Source: Chlorokybus atmophyticus
Lineage: Eukaryota; Streptophyta; Chlorokybophyceae; Chlorokybales; Chlorokybaceae
Length of the DNA: 64,000 nt
Direction of reading: 5' to 3'
Assembly: GCA_009103225.1 (NCBI GenBank)
Contig: RHPI01000026.1
Location: forward strand, 951,745 to 1,015,744
Shown: piece by piece, positions 44,908 through 60,185 of the stretch
How the letters are laid out: every line of letters begins with the position of its first letter
Numbering within the stretch: position 1 is the stretch's first letter
Translations under genes and position numbers: made by a program
The notes under the pieces: model-generated
Told to the model about the DNA's origin: nothing
Databases searched by the model: none
Seen by the model: the letters and a program-made list of their open reading frames with translations, nothing else

Positions 44908-45933
44908 ATGGCGTCCGGCCAGGTCGGCAAGGTCGTGCTGTTTGAGGACATATTTGATGTCCTGGATAAGGATCCTGACGGCAAGAAGTTTGACCGCGGT
45001 GGGTAGCAGCTATGCTAGCACTGCCTCGCACAATATGCATGTGTCTTCAGTTTTGCATGCATGCTTGCTGCGACAAGCTGGCAATTGGCATGCATTCACC
45101 ATTCATTACAGTGGTTGCAATGTGGTGTATGCACGAGAGATGCGTCAGCAATACACATCTCAGCAGTATAATGGCAACGCAGTCGTGTTGTGTGTAACGC
45201 TGGTGCATTGTGCACTGTTTGTCTCCAGTCTCCAGAGTGCGATGCCGCAGCGACTACTACGAGATGGAGTGCCTGCTAGACATAAATATTGACATCTACC
45301 CTGTAGAGGTGAGTGCAAGTAGCATGTTGTCAAGCATGCAATCTGCGTGTCAGCCAGCATGCAGCTAGCTTAACACTGGCATGTATGCGTGTAAATCTTG
45401 TTAGGTTGGTGAAAAGTTGGCTCTTGCGCTGGCAAGCACTCTTGACTTGAATGCCACGCCTGATGAAGGCACGTTTGACCAGGTACACGACCAGCACGTG
45501 CAATGATGTGTGTACTTCAGTTGCCTATTCTATAGCTATTGCTTCATGTAAACAAGCTGACACTAGCTTGCTCTGGATACGCTCTTGCTTGCGACTGCTT
45601 GTTGTCTACTCATATAAAAGCTTTGTTATGAAGTCTGGCAATCCTTCCCTTGCGGACAAGTACGAGTACGTGATGTATGGAAAGCTTTACAAGTACGCCG
45701 ATGACTCATCTGGAGGCCAGCCCAAAGTGTGAGTGCTTGCAGTCAAATTGTGGTATTCACAATATGGCATTTCAACGCACACATCCTTGTTGAAATGACT
45801 GTTGTTTGTCCACCACAGAGAGGTATACATGTCATTCGGCGGGTTGTTGATGATGCTAAAGGGCGATCCACGTAACCTGCAGAACCTTGACTTGGACCAA
45901 AGGTTGTACTTATTGTTACGTAAGATTGCGTGA
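44908..45933 (+). CDS. RPB8: RNA polymerase I/II/III shared subunit RPB8 (RPABC3)
   Basis: Small subunit common to all three nuclear RNA polymerases. Five exons: 44908-44998, 45229-45308, 45405-45482, 45634-45728 and 45819-45933; 459 nt, 152 aa, phases consistent, and the length is normal for RPB8 (about 145-150). Landmarks: [20 protein letters not shown] at the N-terminus, [20 protein letters not shown] then [45 protein letters not shown], and the C-terminal [13 protein letters not shown]. The intron 3 acceptor (GTTATGAAG before 45634) has a weak pyrimidine tract, and AG sites a few bases upstream break the frame. Intron sequences are short (about 90-230 nt), unlike most neighbours. A telo-box lies 66 nt upstream. 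Confidence 0.95.
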
Positions 45934-46910
45934 TGATGCATGTGTTGTTGAGTAGTCTGGCAGTAGTCCTGTAGTTGCTGAAGGTTTCAATAAGTATGCA
46001 GTTGCTGCATGTAGCATATGGTTTGCTCGCATGGCTCCCTGTCATTACCACACGAGGCTGCTTGTGGCTAATCATACATCATGCTGAGCACAATGCAGCG
46101 TCGACATTGTGTGCACGAGCACACACTGCACTGAGGTACTCTTGCTTGTTCTGGATGCTTTTGCGGCGACCAATCAGCACGCGTTTCTTTGCTGTCTGGT
46201 TTCCACGCACTTGCACGCATCTTCTTTTTGTAAGCACTCTAACCGGTCTCATGGTTGTGCATACAGCGCTCCGTACCCACAGGTGGCTCATTACGCACCA
46301 CTGCTTTGCCTGCCCTGCCCCGCCCTGCTCACCCGCCTTCACCCTCCCCCTTGCACGCACTTAGCTACGGCACGTAGCTATTCCTGCCCCTGCCTTGATT
46401 CTATTGCCCGCTTGCTGTTGTGCGTGTGTAGAGAGTGTGAGTGTGAAGTGTTTGAGTGTGCTTCCGCGGTACTGGATAGCTCATACAGCACAACTTATTG
46501 CGTCACCCGCTCAGCGCACAATTATACATTGTGCTTCGCTTTTGTGTCGCGTACGCATTGCCAACATGTTGTCAAGTGCAACCTTAGGCACGGCATGGCA
46601 GCACAATGAAGCAAAGCACACCCCACTGCTGTGACCATTGTCAAAAGCAGGACCAGATAAAAACATATGAGCACAACACTTCACACATTCTCATGCATGC
46701 CACAATTCTTGCATACTATATACAGTCCAGTTAGTGAAGGGTCTGTAATCGCGAGTTTGGGAGAAACCATGCCTTGTGTTTATTGTGGGTAGGTAAAGGG
46801 AGGTGCAAGCGCATTAGGAGGAGCATGCGGCGGCGACCAGGCCGTAGGCTGCGGCCTGGTTAGCATGTAGAGCGGCTCGGGAGCGGCTTTGGGGGCTATT
46901 GATTGGTTGG
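45934..46910. other. Gene-free spacer
   Basis: Overlapping ORFs on both strands (for example 46109-46609) show no domain or splice logic. I read the interval as intergenic between RPB8 and the GON4L-like gene, which lie in the same direction. Confidence 0.5.
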
Positions 46911-46920
46911 GTTAGGGTTT
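46911..46920 (+). promoter_or_regulatory. Telo-box upstream of the GON4L-like gene
   Basis: GTTAGGGTTT ends 31 nt before the proposed ATG at 46952. This is the same element and similar spacing as at gatB. Confidence 0.55.
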
Positions 46921-46951
46921 CCTTGCTGCCCCTGGCCGGCAGGAGCATAGC

Positions 46952-49900
46952 ATGGCCGCTAGCAGCGACGGCGCTGAGGAGGCTGCTGTGGAGGAGGAGG
47001 AGGAGGAGGAGGAGGGCTGTGGGCTAGGCTCCGCCTCCCAGTTGGAGCCAGCGCCGTGGTCTGTGACGTCGCGGCCGTCCGGGTCGTCCGCCTCCGCAGC
47101 CGGCGACGACCAGCCACCTGCTGCAGGAGCCCCCCAAGAAGTATATGCTTTGTTTCACAACGGCTTCCCTTCCTGCTGTATGCAATTGACAACAACCAAT
47201 CTGCGACTCGCGCAATTGGCATTTACAGATATTGCGAACGAAATGTAGTCTCACACACAATATGGTTGCCAGGGTGAAGCCATGTCCAAGCATGCTCGCA
47301 CCAGGTATGCTCAGCAAACGTTTGACAAGTAGGCGTCAAAACCCGTTAGACTACATGGCAGTCGCTTTGTTACCACATTTTAACAATGAGTGCATGCTGT
47401 GTGCGTGTGTCCAGCAGTGCTGCAAGGCGTGGAGTCAGTGTTCGCGGGCGAGGAGGACAGCCGCGTGTGCAGCAGACCAGTACGCATGTTTCAAATCACC
47501 AATGGTAGCTACTGCTGAAAGCTTAGCTTCTTGAGATTTGGTTTGAAGTTCTCCAGCAGCTTACATACCATGCGAAAGCTTCTGTCCCACATGTGCGTGT
47601 GTGTGCTGTGTACGTCGCACCCACACACAACTCGTCTTGCGTATGGGCGGCAGCGCAGGTGACAATGCCGAGCCACAGCCTGCTAACAATGATGGTGAGC
47701 TGAGACACACACGCACGCACGCACACACATGCACATGCCCGCCGGCACACATGCACGCATGCACCCAACGACGCACGCACGCGCACCTACGCACACTCTG
47801 CTGGCGTGCACGAGCACGCAAGGTGTGCACGTGCACGCAAGGTGTGCACGTGTGTGCTCGTGGGGGGTGGTTGTGCGCACCCATGCACATGCACGCACGG
47901 ACGCTCATTTGTGCAAGCACAGACGCGTGCACACAAATACAGCCCATCACACTGTCATGGCATTGAGCTGTGCCTTCAACAACCTACCACAATCTACATG
48001 CGCAGTCAAGATGAAGAAGAAGCTCGGGAGACCGCGGCAGCGGCGTTCAAGTCCCTTGAAGCCACATCGTCCAAGCAAGCTTGCAGTCAAACCAACCCCC
48101 GTCACCCCAACGGCACCCATCGTGCCGTCTCACCCAATCTTCCTAGCAAAGCAGGTGAGGAGTGGTTGCTGCTTGACACCCAACTTGCTATAACAATTCT
48201 ATTCACTTTGCTCACAATGCTCGAGGTTCGACTGGCAGGTTGGGCAGCTGTACTGCATGCTTCATGAGGTCAGTTGTTTTGCTACTGTGCAATTACGTGC
48301 ACATGTGTGTTCATGGTTCTAGTTGTCTCATGTCTGTCATGTTGGTTTGTTGTCCTGCAGCATGTCCAGTTGCTTCTCCAGGTGTTTGCGCTCGCCGCTC
48401 GCGACCGCAGCACGGAGATAGTCTCAAAGACGCATCAGCTGATCGTAAGCTACCTGTTGGTTGTGTTATAGGTGCCTGGCAGTCCATGCCATGAGGCAGT
48501 AGTGTACGCCTACCACAAATGAGCCGTAACTGCGTGCCCTGCCACATACAGGTTCAACTGCTCGAAGCACGCTCCTTCCATCTTGCGCACTACAATTTTG
48601 GCTACGCTTTCCCACCTGAATGCGTGAGTATGCGCTGTGTGACAACGACATCATCACCATCAGCAGCAAAAGCATGTGTACACTGCCGAGTGTGTGTTTC
48701 ATTGCCTCGTGTGCATCCAGTTTCGTCCTCCAAACACGCAAGCATCCGTTCCATTCCATGACACCGCATTGTTCCCGCCCGCACGGCAACAGCTCGTTGC
48801 CGACTCGCCCGTGTGGCAACATCCCGTTGCCGACCCCGCATTGCTTCATACTACACCCGCCTCAACACAAGCGTGCCCTGGCACATGGAGCCCACATATC
48901 AATGGCTCAGGCCACGCTGTCTCCGTGCTCGACGTCGCGCCATTGCGCATCGCAGCAGAGTTCCTTGCAGAAATGGCCACAGGTGTGTTGCTGTTGCTGT
49001 TGTTGTTGTCATGCACGCTGCATTGGGGTGCAAGTGTTTTGCATTGGGTGGTATGTGTCTGAATTGTTATCAAAATCACTAGTGTTGTCTGTGTTTCTGC
49101 AGAGCTGCCAAGCCTTGCATCGTCTTCATCTGAGTTTGTGAACAGAGTGCCTCTGTTTGAGGTACACATTGCTCATTGAGCTATGTTGCTTCATGATGTG
49201 ACAATGCGACCATTTTAACAACCACCACAATAACAACAGTTGGCTCCCAAAGAGCGCGTGAAGAGTATGGCGCCCAAGGATGGTGCAGCGAGGACGGTGA
49301 CAAGGCCGAGCACAGAGCCGGTGATGGTCCCGCAGCGCATTGCCACCGCCATGAGACGCTTCCAGGACCTGTTCAACCCCCTATTGTTGCCGATCAGACC
49401 AGCCAAGAAGGACTTTGTCAAGCGCATGCTGTTCACTCCCGCAGAAGACCGGTGCGCACGCACGCACGTGCACAAGCACACACATACACGCATGCAACTA
49501 ATTGTCTTCACCTGGGGTCCTTCAAACTTAGGCTGCTGGCTTTGGGCATAGAGCGCTTTGGTGCTGACTGGAGGAAGATAGCGCAGCACTTCTTTCCAAG
49601 CAAGACCGAGCATCAGGTACTCACACACTTCGGCACACACAACACGCGGGTATGCTGTGTTGTTTTCCAGACTGTGCTTTTCACACAGCATCCTGCTGCA
49701 AACAGGTTGCTGCCAGACAGAAAAACCTGTGCTCCAGCCGTGCCGGCGACAACGTGGTGCGCGCAGCCAAGCTGAAAAACATGTCGCCACTTACCCCCGA
49801 GGTACACGCGCAGTGTTGTTTCAGCACAGGAGTTGTTGTAGTGTTGTGGTTGTTGCTTATCGTTGCTTGCACAGGAGTTGAGTGTGGTGGAGCAAAGGCT

Positions 49901-50916
49901 GCAGTGGTTTGGCCCCGACTGGGCACGGATCTGTGAGGGTTTCCCGTACAGAGACCATGACACGCTCAGGAGACTGTACGTCAAGGGCAAAGGTCCTGAG
50001 GCAGCGGTCCTGAAGCGCGGGAGAATGATTGGTCTCCCTCTGCCGCGGCATGTAAGAGTGTGCGTGTGTGCCTAGTGCTGTGCACAGGTGATAGAATATA
50101 TATATATTTGTCGCAAACTGCAGGGCATAGCACCATCTTTGGCGGGAGCTCAGCCAATGGCTTTGCTGCAACCTCTATACATGCCACATATGCAAGCACA
50201 GGCAAGCTGCAGTTAACAGCATCTTTGTGCTGTGGCATTTCCTGCACAACACGCTCACATGTCCATCTCTCTATAAACAGCCATTGTACATTCTTCCCCA
50301 GCAACCACCCCACGCGCACCCCGCCCTCTCTGCTACGCAACCTGTGCACCCGCGCGCACAACCACCACCACCGATGATGTCGAGGCACGTGCCACCACAC
50401 GCCGCTATTCAAACAGAAGGTGGGTGTTAACCACAAGAACCCATCAAAGCTTTTGTGTTTTGCTTTGGTGTATCATGTTCTTTCGCGCTGTGCAAAGCAG
50501 GTTTGAACTCGCCTGGCCGCAGTGGGCAAAGCAGCGGCTTCGTGCCATGGTCAGGTGGCAGCGGCAATGTGGACACGTTGATTGCATCACGTAGCAATGC
50601 CCGCAAGCGCCCTCAGTCCAAGTCTGAAAGGTTGCCGAAGAAGTCCAAAGCACCGGTCAGAGCAGCAACATATTTTGCAATGCCAGAGCCTCTCCCGCCT
50701 TCTGGCGGCCACATACGCATGCAAGAAGCGGGACTGGAGTTTGAGAGAGAGGAGTTGATTGACTCTGATTCGGATACGGACATTGGTGGCGAGGAAGACT
50801 TGCAAATGGCGTGGGAGCCGCCACAGGAAGAGTTTGAGAAGGAAGAGCTGCCTGACTCTGAGGACGAGGTGTTTGAGCGTGAAGAGCTGCCGAACTCTGA
50901 CTCAGATGCAGCTTGA
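46952..50916 (+). CDS. GON4L-like nuclear protein with AT-hook and Myb/SANT repeats
   Basis: Proposed start MAASSDGAEEAAVEEEEEEE (46952-47140). The next exon or exons (a candidate ends at 47481) were not resolved. From 47659 the chain is firm: 47659-47694, 48006-48154, 48361-48444, 48552-48623, 48721-48982, 49103-49161, 49240-49451, 49532-49616, 49706-49801, 49875-50051, 50124-50201, 50281-50419 and 50501-50916, all in phase. Features in order: acidic N-terminus; AT-hook KKLGRPRQRR; helix HVQLLLQVFALAARDRST; RIATAMRRFQDLFNPLLLP; a Myb/SANT-like repeat RLLALGIERFGADWRKIAQH with FPSKTEHQ; ARQKNLCSSRAGDN; MSPLTPEE; a second repeat VEQRLQWFGPDWARICEGFP; a Pro-rich segment; a basic KRPQSKSERLPKKSK; and an acidic tail of repeated EEL(P/I)(D/N)S units. 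This order matches plant GON4-like chromatin proteins. The 50201/50281 intron has a GC donor (CAG|GCAAGC). Confidence 0.85.
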
Positions 50917-51732
50917 CACTGCTTTTAAGAATCCGCGTGCGAGTGTACAGAAGGCTTCTGGCATATTTCCTGCATGCAAGTGGTTGAGCGGATTGCACTG
51001 CACAAGTCGATGACGCTCAATACTGATATACTCACACGCTTACGTTTTAGCATGTGTGTGACAGTGCAATAGGTTGCAAGCTATGCCCTTTCCAGCTGCC
51101 TCCCTTTTTGCATCTTACACAGGGAAAATCTCGCAGCATGTCAGCATTGTACATGCTGATGAGTTTGGCAACCTCGTAACCTCATAACTGTGAAACCCCT
51201 ATGTTGCTTGGCATCGCAGTTACTCTGTTCGTGCAACTATGAGAGCTCTCACAGTTTCATTACTATTGGAGAAAAGGACAATACACCCAAACCCTGTCTG
51301 GGCTTGTTCTGGTTCGTTTGCCTAATCGCAGGCTTGGTCAGTCAATCATGCTACTTCTTCCAGGGTGTTATGTGCAAAACGTGGTAATATAGTGTCTGGA
51401 CACTGCATGGACAAGGTACGCAACTACTATTCAATTGTGGTTTGCAATCCCAACATGTACAGATGCACTCTTAACAGGCTGCAGGATAGATGCAGGCAAA
51501 GGCGGAACTGGTGGAAGCATCAGGAGAGTTGCGCAGAGCGAGCCTGCAGCAACCACTCGTACTATACAACGATCGTGGTTGCGCTAACATCTAGACTGCA
51601 TCAATATCACACTACACCTCCACGCAAAACACGCCAACCCTCGAGGGTTGCACGCACTGCACACGCTATACTTTGCTCAAACATAAATTCGATTGTACAC
51701 TTTTTTGTACACTTTGGCCAGAACATGGGACG
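50917..51732. other. Gene-free 3'-3' spacer
   Basis: Convergent 3' ends of the GON4L-like and MetAP2 genes meet here; no supported feature is seen. Confidence 0.6.
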
Positions 51733-54696
<2,964 letters not shown>

Positions 54697-57250
54697 CTCC
54701 CTTCCTCAGCCCAGCCCACAGCCTCCTCTCCTCACCGCTTCTATGCTCGCCTCACGGTGCTCCCGGCTGGCGGCGGCGGCGGCGGCGAGGATGAGCAGCA
54801 CGCTCAGGGCAACGTTGCTGAGCATTTGCACATCATGTCATGTGTGGACCATTCATGTTGTGCTCCCATGTAATACAATCACATTCATGCAGTGTGTGAG
54901 TTTCTGACCTTCACGGCATGCAAGTCACGGGTAGCCCGGAGTTAACTCACACTGTGGCACTACGACAACAATACCGGAAGCACCAATGGAACATTTCATT
55001 GCCTTTTCATTCTACACAAACAGTACAATGCATGTACTCAATGTGCTTAATTACATGCACGTCGCTATGTCCCATCAATTGCCCTTTGCTGTTGATCAGC
55101 CATTGCTGTATCAAATGCACATGATAAGAGTTAAGGCTGCCAGCTGTACATAAATGTGTGATATATCGTGTGTGCAAAGTTTGTGTCATTGCACCGAGTT
55201 AGCACATTAGTTCTTATCGCAATTATTCATGTATCACCTCGCTTATGATTAAAAACGTATTGCAATACAAGATGCGAGCAAGCACTATCAATGCAAGCTG
55301 GTCATATATCCCTTGCAACAATGCTGTTACAACAAAACTAGCAATAACGAAAGGGACATTATACGAACTTGTGACCTTGTGTGTAAATCTACGCACAAAG
55401 TCGCAATTCATTTGGATGCACTACAAGAATTGTGCTGCACGCCATGGCCAAATCTTCACACTATTTATACCTCACATGTCATTATGCCATCCTTCATTTG
55501 CGCGGCCTCTTTAGTACTAATTTTTACCGCAAGATGTGCAATATACCCACTGCACAGCAAACACATAGCAGCACATAGTTGCACTAGGTGAGTAGTTTAG
55601 AAGCGCGTGGGTCGCGTAATGATATGTGCGATGTCGACCTACATCTGCTTGTAACTGCTTTTGCTTGCGTGTGCTGCTAATTGTTGCACTGTGTGTGGTG
55701 TGAGTGCTACGTTGCAAATCGATTTAATGCGCAATATACCTTGCATGTTGTGGCACTGACCAATCAACTATATTTTTACATAGTATCGGGCTTTGTGTGC
55801 AGAGTAGCCGCCACTTGCATAGCATGGAACATATGACTCATTGTTTCACAAAAAGGCTTCGTATTGGGTTGATTCTTCCAACACTTATATCAACAAGGTA
55901 GCTACCAAATCTCATGTGCGTACCCAATATATGCATGACATGAATAAAAACACAACGCAACGCATGATATAATGCACGGCGTTGTGATTTTACTCATGTG
56001 GAAACGAAAAGCGCGTTTACATCAAGCAATAATATTGCTGATCTATGTGAACGCGCTCGAGCTCTTGGTCTTCAATACGCACAGCTTAATGCAAATCATA
56101 AACATGTGTACACTTACGCGTTATGTATATTTTAATCTACAAATGCAAGCTACGAGCGGAGGTGTTGTTGATATAAACATATCAGAAAGTTACAAACGTA
56201 TTATAATATAAGTTGATTTATAGTACAAATCAATTCGACGCTGTTAATACAAATACACATACACGCGCACGCATACACACACATACACGGTTGTTTGTTG
56301 TATATATGCATGTATACATATGCAATACATGTATTGCATATGTATACATGCATATATACAACAGCAAGATTTGAATCGATAACAAGACTCGTGACTTGCG
56401 ATGTGTGTGTGTCGCTACATGACTAATGGATTAGGCGATAATCACGCAGCCTATGTCATGTTGCCAAACAATGTGCGAACAGTCTTATGGCGGTGCTCCT
56501 TAAAAAGGGCATTGACTTTCAGCCCTCATTTGTCGTGAGTGCTTAAAGCTTGTTGCCAACATTGCTTAAACAAGTCATTGGTATCATTACTAGTTTGCTA
56601 TGCTCACCCACAATGACATTGATTAAGCAGCTCCTGCATGGGTATATGATATGCACGATACATTAACGCTTGGTTCAGCGTATGTGCATGCATGTACATA
56701 TGCATGCAACTATGCATCTACAAAACTACCAAGCTCCGAGCAAGTTGAACACCCTGGCAATCAACAACCAATGCCGGCATTTATGACTTACCATGCTACA
56801 TTGCAAGCATGACATATATAGTGATGCTAACTACCACAAAGGCAAGAACTACGCCAGCCATAAAGAAGCACAGATGCACCATACAAAGCTGATGGCAAAC
56901 CATAGCATGAGTGTGCGCGCTTATGCGACACCAATCAACACTGCACACGCTGCAAACCGCCATGCACACGCACACGAGAGTGCTGCAATCAGTGTTGGCG
57001 TGAAGGGAACAAAAAGGTGAGAAGCTAAGCTACTTGAGCCCGCTTGATTCAGCTGGTCCTGTCAGGCAAACTGCTGCAGATAACTCACCGTACACGCAGC
57101 AAAGTTCACAGGGTTACAAGCTGTTGCCTGTGTATGAATCGCGAGGCCCTGCATGCGTGCGTATGCAAGCTTTACACTGCTTGCAAGTTTGTGAGGTAAG
57201 AAATGACATTGTTTGTCACTTGGCTGTTGTTTCTGTGTGAGTGTCACTAG
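54697..57250. other. Long AT-rich gene-free region
   Basis: About 2.5 kb with no recognisable exon. Composition is AT-rich between about 55.1 and 56.8 kb. It contains the 68-bp palindrome at 56296-56363 and an ACACATACACGCG-type tract just before it. A minus-strand piece at about 57.1-57.2 kb (SVKLAYARMQGLAIHTQ) could be an exon but is unsupported. Confidence 0.55.
56296..56363. repeat. Perfect 68-bp palindrome without spacer
   Basis: Positions 56296-56329 are the exact reverse complement of 56330-56363 with no loop; the base pairs just outside (56295/56364) do not match. The sequence is AT-rich with ATGCAT, GTATAC and CATATG palindromes nested inside. Possible explanations are a cruciform-forming site, the centre of a larger decayed inverted repeat, or a miniature element terminus. 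Confidence 0.95.
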
Positions 57251-57359
57251 CAAATGCAATTATTAGATGACACCGCGTGTTGGTGTGTGGACTTTATATT
57301 GATGTCACCAAGTTTGGATCTCCAAAGACGGAAAACCAACCCCCAGCCATGGGGGGAGA

Positions 57360-57410
57360 GCGCGAGCGAGCGAGCGAGCGAGAGAGCGAGAGAGAGAGAG
57401 AGCGAGAGAG

Positions 57411-57458
<48 letters not shown>

Positions 57459-57459
57459 N

Positions 57460-57497
<38 letters not shown>
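57360..57497. repeat. (GA)n microsatellite
   Basis: A GAGC/GA-rich run becomes pure (GA)n from about 57404, with one undetermined base at 57459. Predicted ORFs through it are artefacts. Confidence 0.95.
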
Positions 57498-57716
57498 CTA
57501 AGCACACAAAAGCTGCAAGCCACCATGACACGTTTGGCGACAACAGCGCCAGCATGCATGCAACCATGAGCAAGCCCAGGCAAGCCTAGCCCGATCGCTG
57601 GAAACCCACTCTACGATTAGCCTAAGCAACCCAAGGCGACTAACTGACTCCATGCCTGCCCCAAATAGCAATGTGCACGCTTGTACAGTGCAACAGGCAG
57701 GTGGGTGGGACTCACG

Positions 57717-60185
57717 AGCACGTCACCTGCCATCAATTGGGGCAGGCCTTGCTTTGGACAACCTCGCTCGTCTCGTGTCAGCACGTGGTAGACTGTCCCC
57801 GTCGGCTCCTCTACCGCCTGTAAAGCTGAAGCATTGGATAGCACGAACAACAACTGAGTACACATGTTTTTGCACAAGGGGGCTACGACAACAGCATACC
57901 TGCCTGGCCAGGTCCATAGAGTGTCTGTCTGCTGCTGTCGAAGATGAGTATGTTCTGCATGTCAGTGGGCTCACGATGAAGCCAATCAACAGCTGCTAGA
58001 GGTTTGATTGGAATCTTGCAGTAGTCTGCTACTTCTTCTCTCTCTTACATACATGTGCGCATGCACATGTCTTGGATGCTATATTTTACAGAACTCTCCA
58101 TGTTCGTGCGCTTGACCGGGCCGTTGTGCATGTGTGATCGGTTTGCATTTGGAATGTGAATCAGCCCAGTGTATAGAATATGCAATGTGGTGTGTTATGG
58201 CACGACACGTGCATGAGCAACATTAGTATGCACAGTCTGCAAGCACTACAATTACCGGTACCGGCTGTATCAATTCGCTCACTACCTATTTACCTTGACT
58301 ACCGCCCTCAATGCGTGCGCCGGCAGGTTGGTGGCACTCATGTATATGCCTTGGTGCAGAGAGGTGTCACACCCATGTACATATTTGTATAGAGTTTGTC
58401 AGAGGCACACTCCTGCTGCTGCTGCTGCTCCTATGGTTGTGGTCGTTGTGGTTGCTGTTGCTGCTGCTGTGCATGTCTGCATGAGAGTCTTGCACGCACG
58501 CACGTGCACGTGCCCATGCGCAACAGATGTATTGCGTTGTAATGTGCACGTATTTGATTCAGTGCGACAGCAACATCTGCGCAAAGAGATGCCATGCTGC
58601 ACGCAAAAACCTTGGGAACTGCAGCTGCACAATGCGCTAACATGCGTGTTTCATTGCCAACTGCGCCACGTTGGCTGTGCGTATAGTTGTGCAGCTCAAC
58701 CAGTGGTTACAGTTAAATGCAATGTGCATGGAGCAGATTTCCCCACTCCACACATGCCGACACGCGATCGTCGTGTCTCAGCGGGAGGCCAGGCATAAAC
58801 CAACGCGAACTTGTGTATTGAACATGCGCACGGACAGCCTCAGACGGTACGGTACGAGTCAGTCACTACCACACCCGTGCACTCGTACACACACAGCTGA
58901 TCACACAGAGCCGAGAGCCCCCACACCGTGACACCTCAACCTATGCACCACCACACATCCTTTGGGCTACTACTCTCATAGGTACCCCGCACTCCCGCTC
59001 TCACCGTCATGGCGGGCAGCTGCAGCCTGCCAGAATGTGCGGCAAGAGTGTTAGGCGAGAGGTCAGATACATGATACGTGTGTGGTCACAGTATGGCTGT
59101 GTAGTGGGCAACTAGAAGCAGCAGCTAACTCTTCTCGTTCTGTCTCCCCTCACACATTGCTTGCCAGCGCCTGATCTACGAGTCCGCCCTCCTCGATCAA
59201 TCCCCCGCTCTGCACCGCCTCCGCGGCCGCAAGACGCACCGCAGCATCCTGACATAGTAGCACCAGTCATGCTGTGTGGTGTCTTGACTTTGAATTGAGT
59301 TTAGAGACACACTGCATGCATGCATGCTTTGCGTGTGTGTTGCCATTTTCATGGGCACCCCGCCGAGGTACTCGGGCGGACCCGCTGCGTTCTCCATAGG
59401 GTATCTACACACGCAAACGCACATATGTTGGCAACCACACGTTGGCAAATACGAAGGTGTGGAACAAGTAACTGTGCACAAGCCATCATGATTACTCACT
59501 GAGGGATGCGGGCGGGGAAGTCACCTCGCGCATGGAGGTCGGCGGCGGACTGTGCACACGAGGAAGAATGGAGGCAAGTTCTCAGATATAAACACAACAA
59601 CAAGTGTGTTGTTGAGGCGCATGCAAAGAAGCGAACTCCTGTGCACAAGTGCGTCCAAGTACGCTGGAACAACTCATGATTGTGTACACGTGCAGGTGCA
59701 GCAGCCTGCAAGTATGCACTGTACCGCCAGACACAATTGCGTTTAAGAGTGTTATCATCATCACATTCACATTCCCACCCACCTGCGCCTTTGCCGCGAA
59801 TCCCCCCGCCCGTCTGATGCGCCTTAGCAGACTCGATCCACGCTGCCCCGGCCTGAACACAGAGGGCGCGGGTGTGTGCGCATGAGTGTTAGGCATAGAC
59901 ATGCATGCAACGAGCAAAACGTGTGCGCGAGTGCATGTTTTGAGTCAGTCCATTTGAGCATGCAGTCTGTGCTCGCACTCGCGCTCGCGCACAAGGGACA
60001 GCATCGTGCTAGCTGGTGGCATGCCAAACGTTAGAAGCTGCAAGTACTAAGAGTAGAAAGGCTCGCATACTCGGTACCATCATGGTACCGCCCGGAAAAC
60101 GCACCTTGGTCATGCCATTGGGCACTCCGGTAGGCAGGTACTCCGGCGGGCGCAGGTCGGGATTGAAGTTGACCTTGGAAGACAT
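57717..60185 (-). CDS. Unrecognised multi-exon gene with PPEYL motifs (partial model)
   Basis: I do not recognise this protein. Exons with good splice borders on the minus strand, in order: about 60185-60105 (MSSKVNFNPDLRPPEYLPTG, ending NGMTK before GTGCGT), about 59852-59782 (AGAAWIESAKAHQTGGGIRG), about 59550-59502 (SAADLHARGDFPARIP), about 59403-59340 (RYPMENAAGPPEYLGGVPMK), about 59250-59170 (DAAVRLAAAEAVQSGGLIEE then GGLVDQAL, possible GC donor), and about 59030-59010. Less certain pieces are 58345-58295 (PAHALRAVVK), about 58135-58095 (NGPVKRTNMES), 57965-57902 (NILIFDSSRQTLYGPGQA) and 57817-57717 (GGRGADGDSLPRADTRRARL). The first six are linked by a repeated PPEYL(P/G) signature and similar composition; the last four may belong to the same or another gene. 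No signal peptide or membrane segment is evident. The start is chosen at the Met of MSSKVNF because the upstream frame is hydrophobic and unrelated. Confidence 0.45.

Noticed and set aside
46109-46609. Separate gene between RPB8 and the GON4L-like gene
   Set aside because: 166-codon frame with Cys/Leu/His-biased composition, an overlapping rival frame, no motif and no splice support.
47700-47850. CRISPR-like short repeats
   Set aside because: GCAC/GCGT tracts lack regular unique spacers; they are intronic low-complexity DNA.
57247-57589. Arg-Glu/Leu-Ser repeat ORFs
   Set aside because: Microsatellite translation, including an undetermined base.
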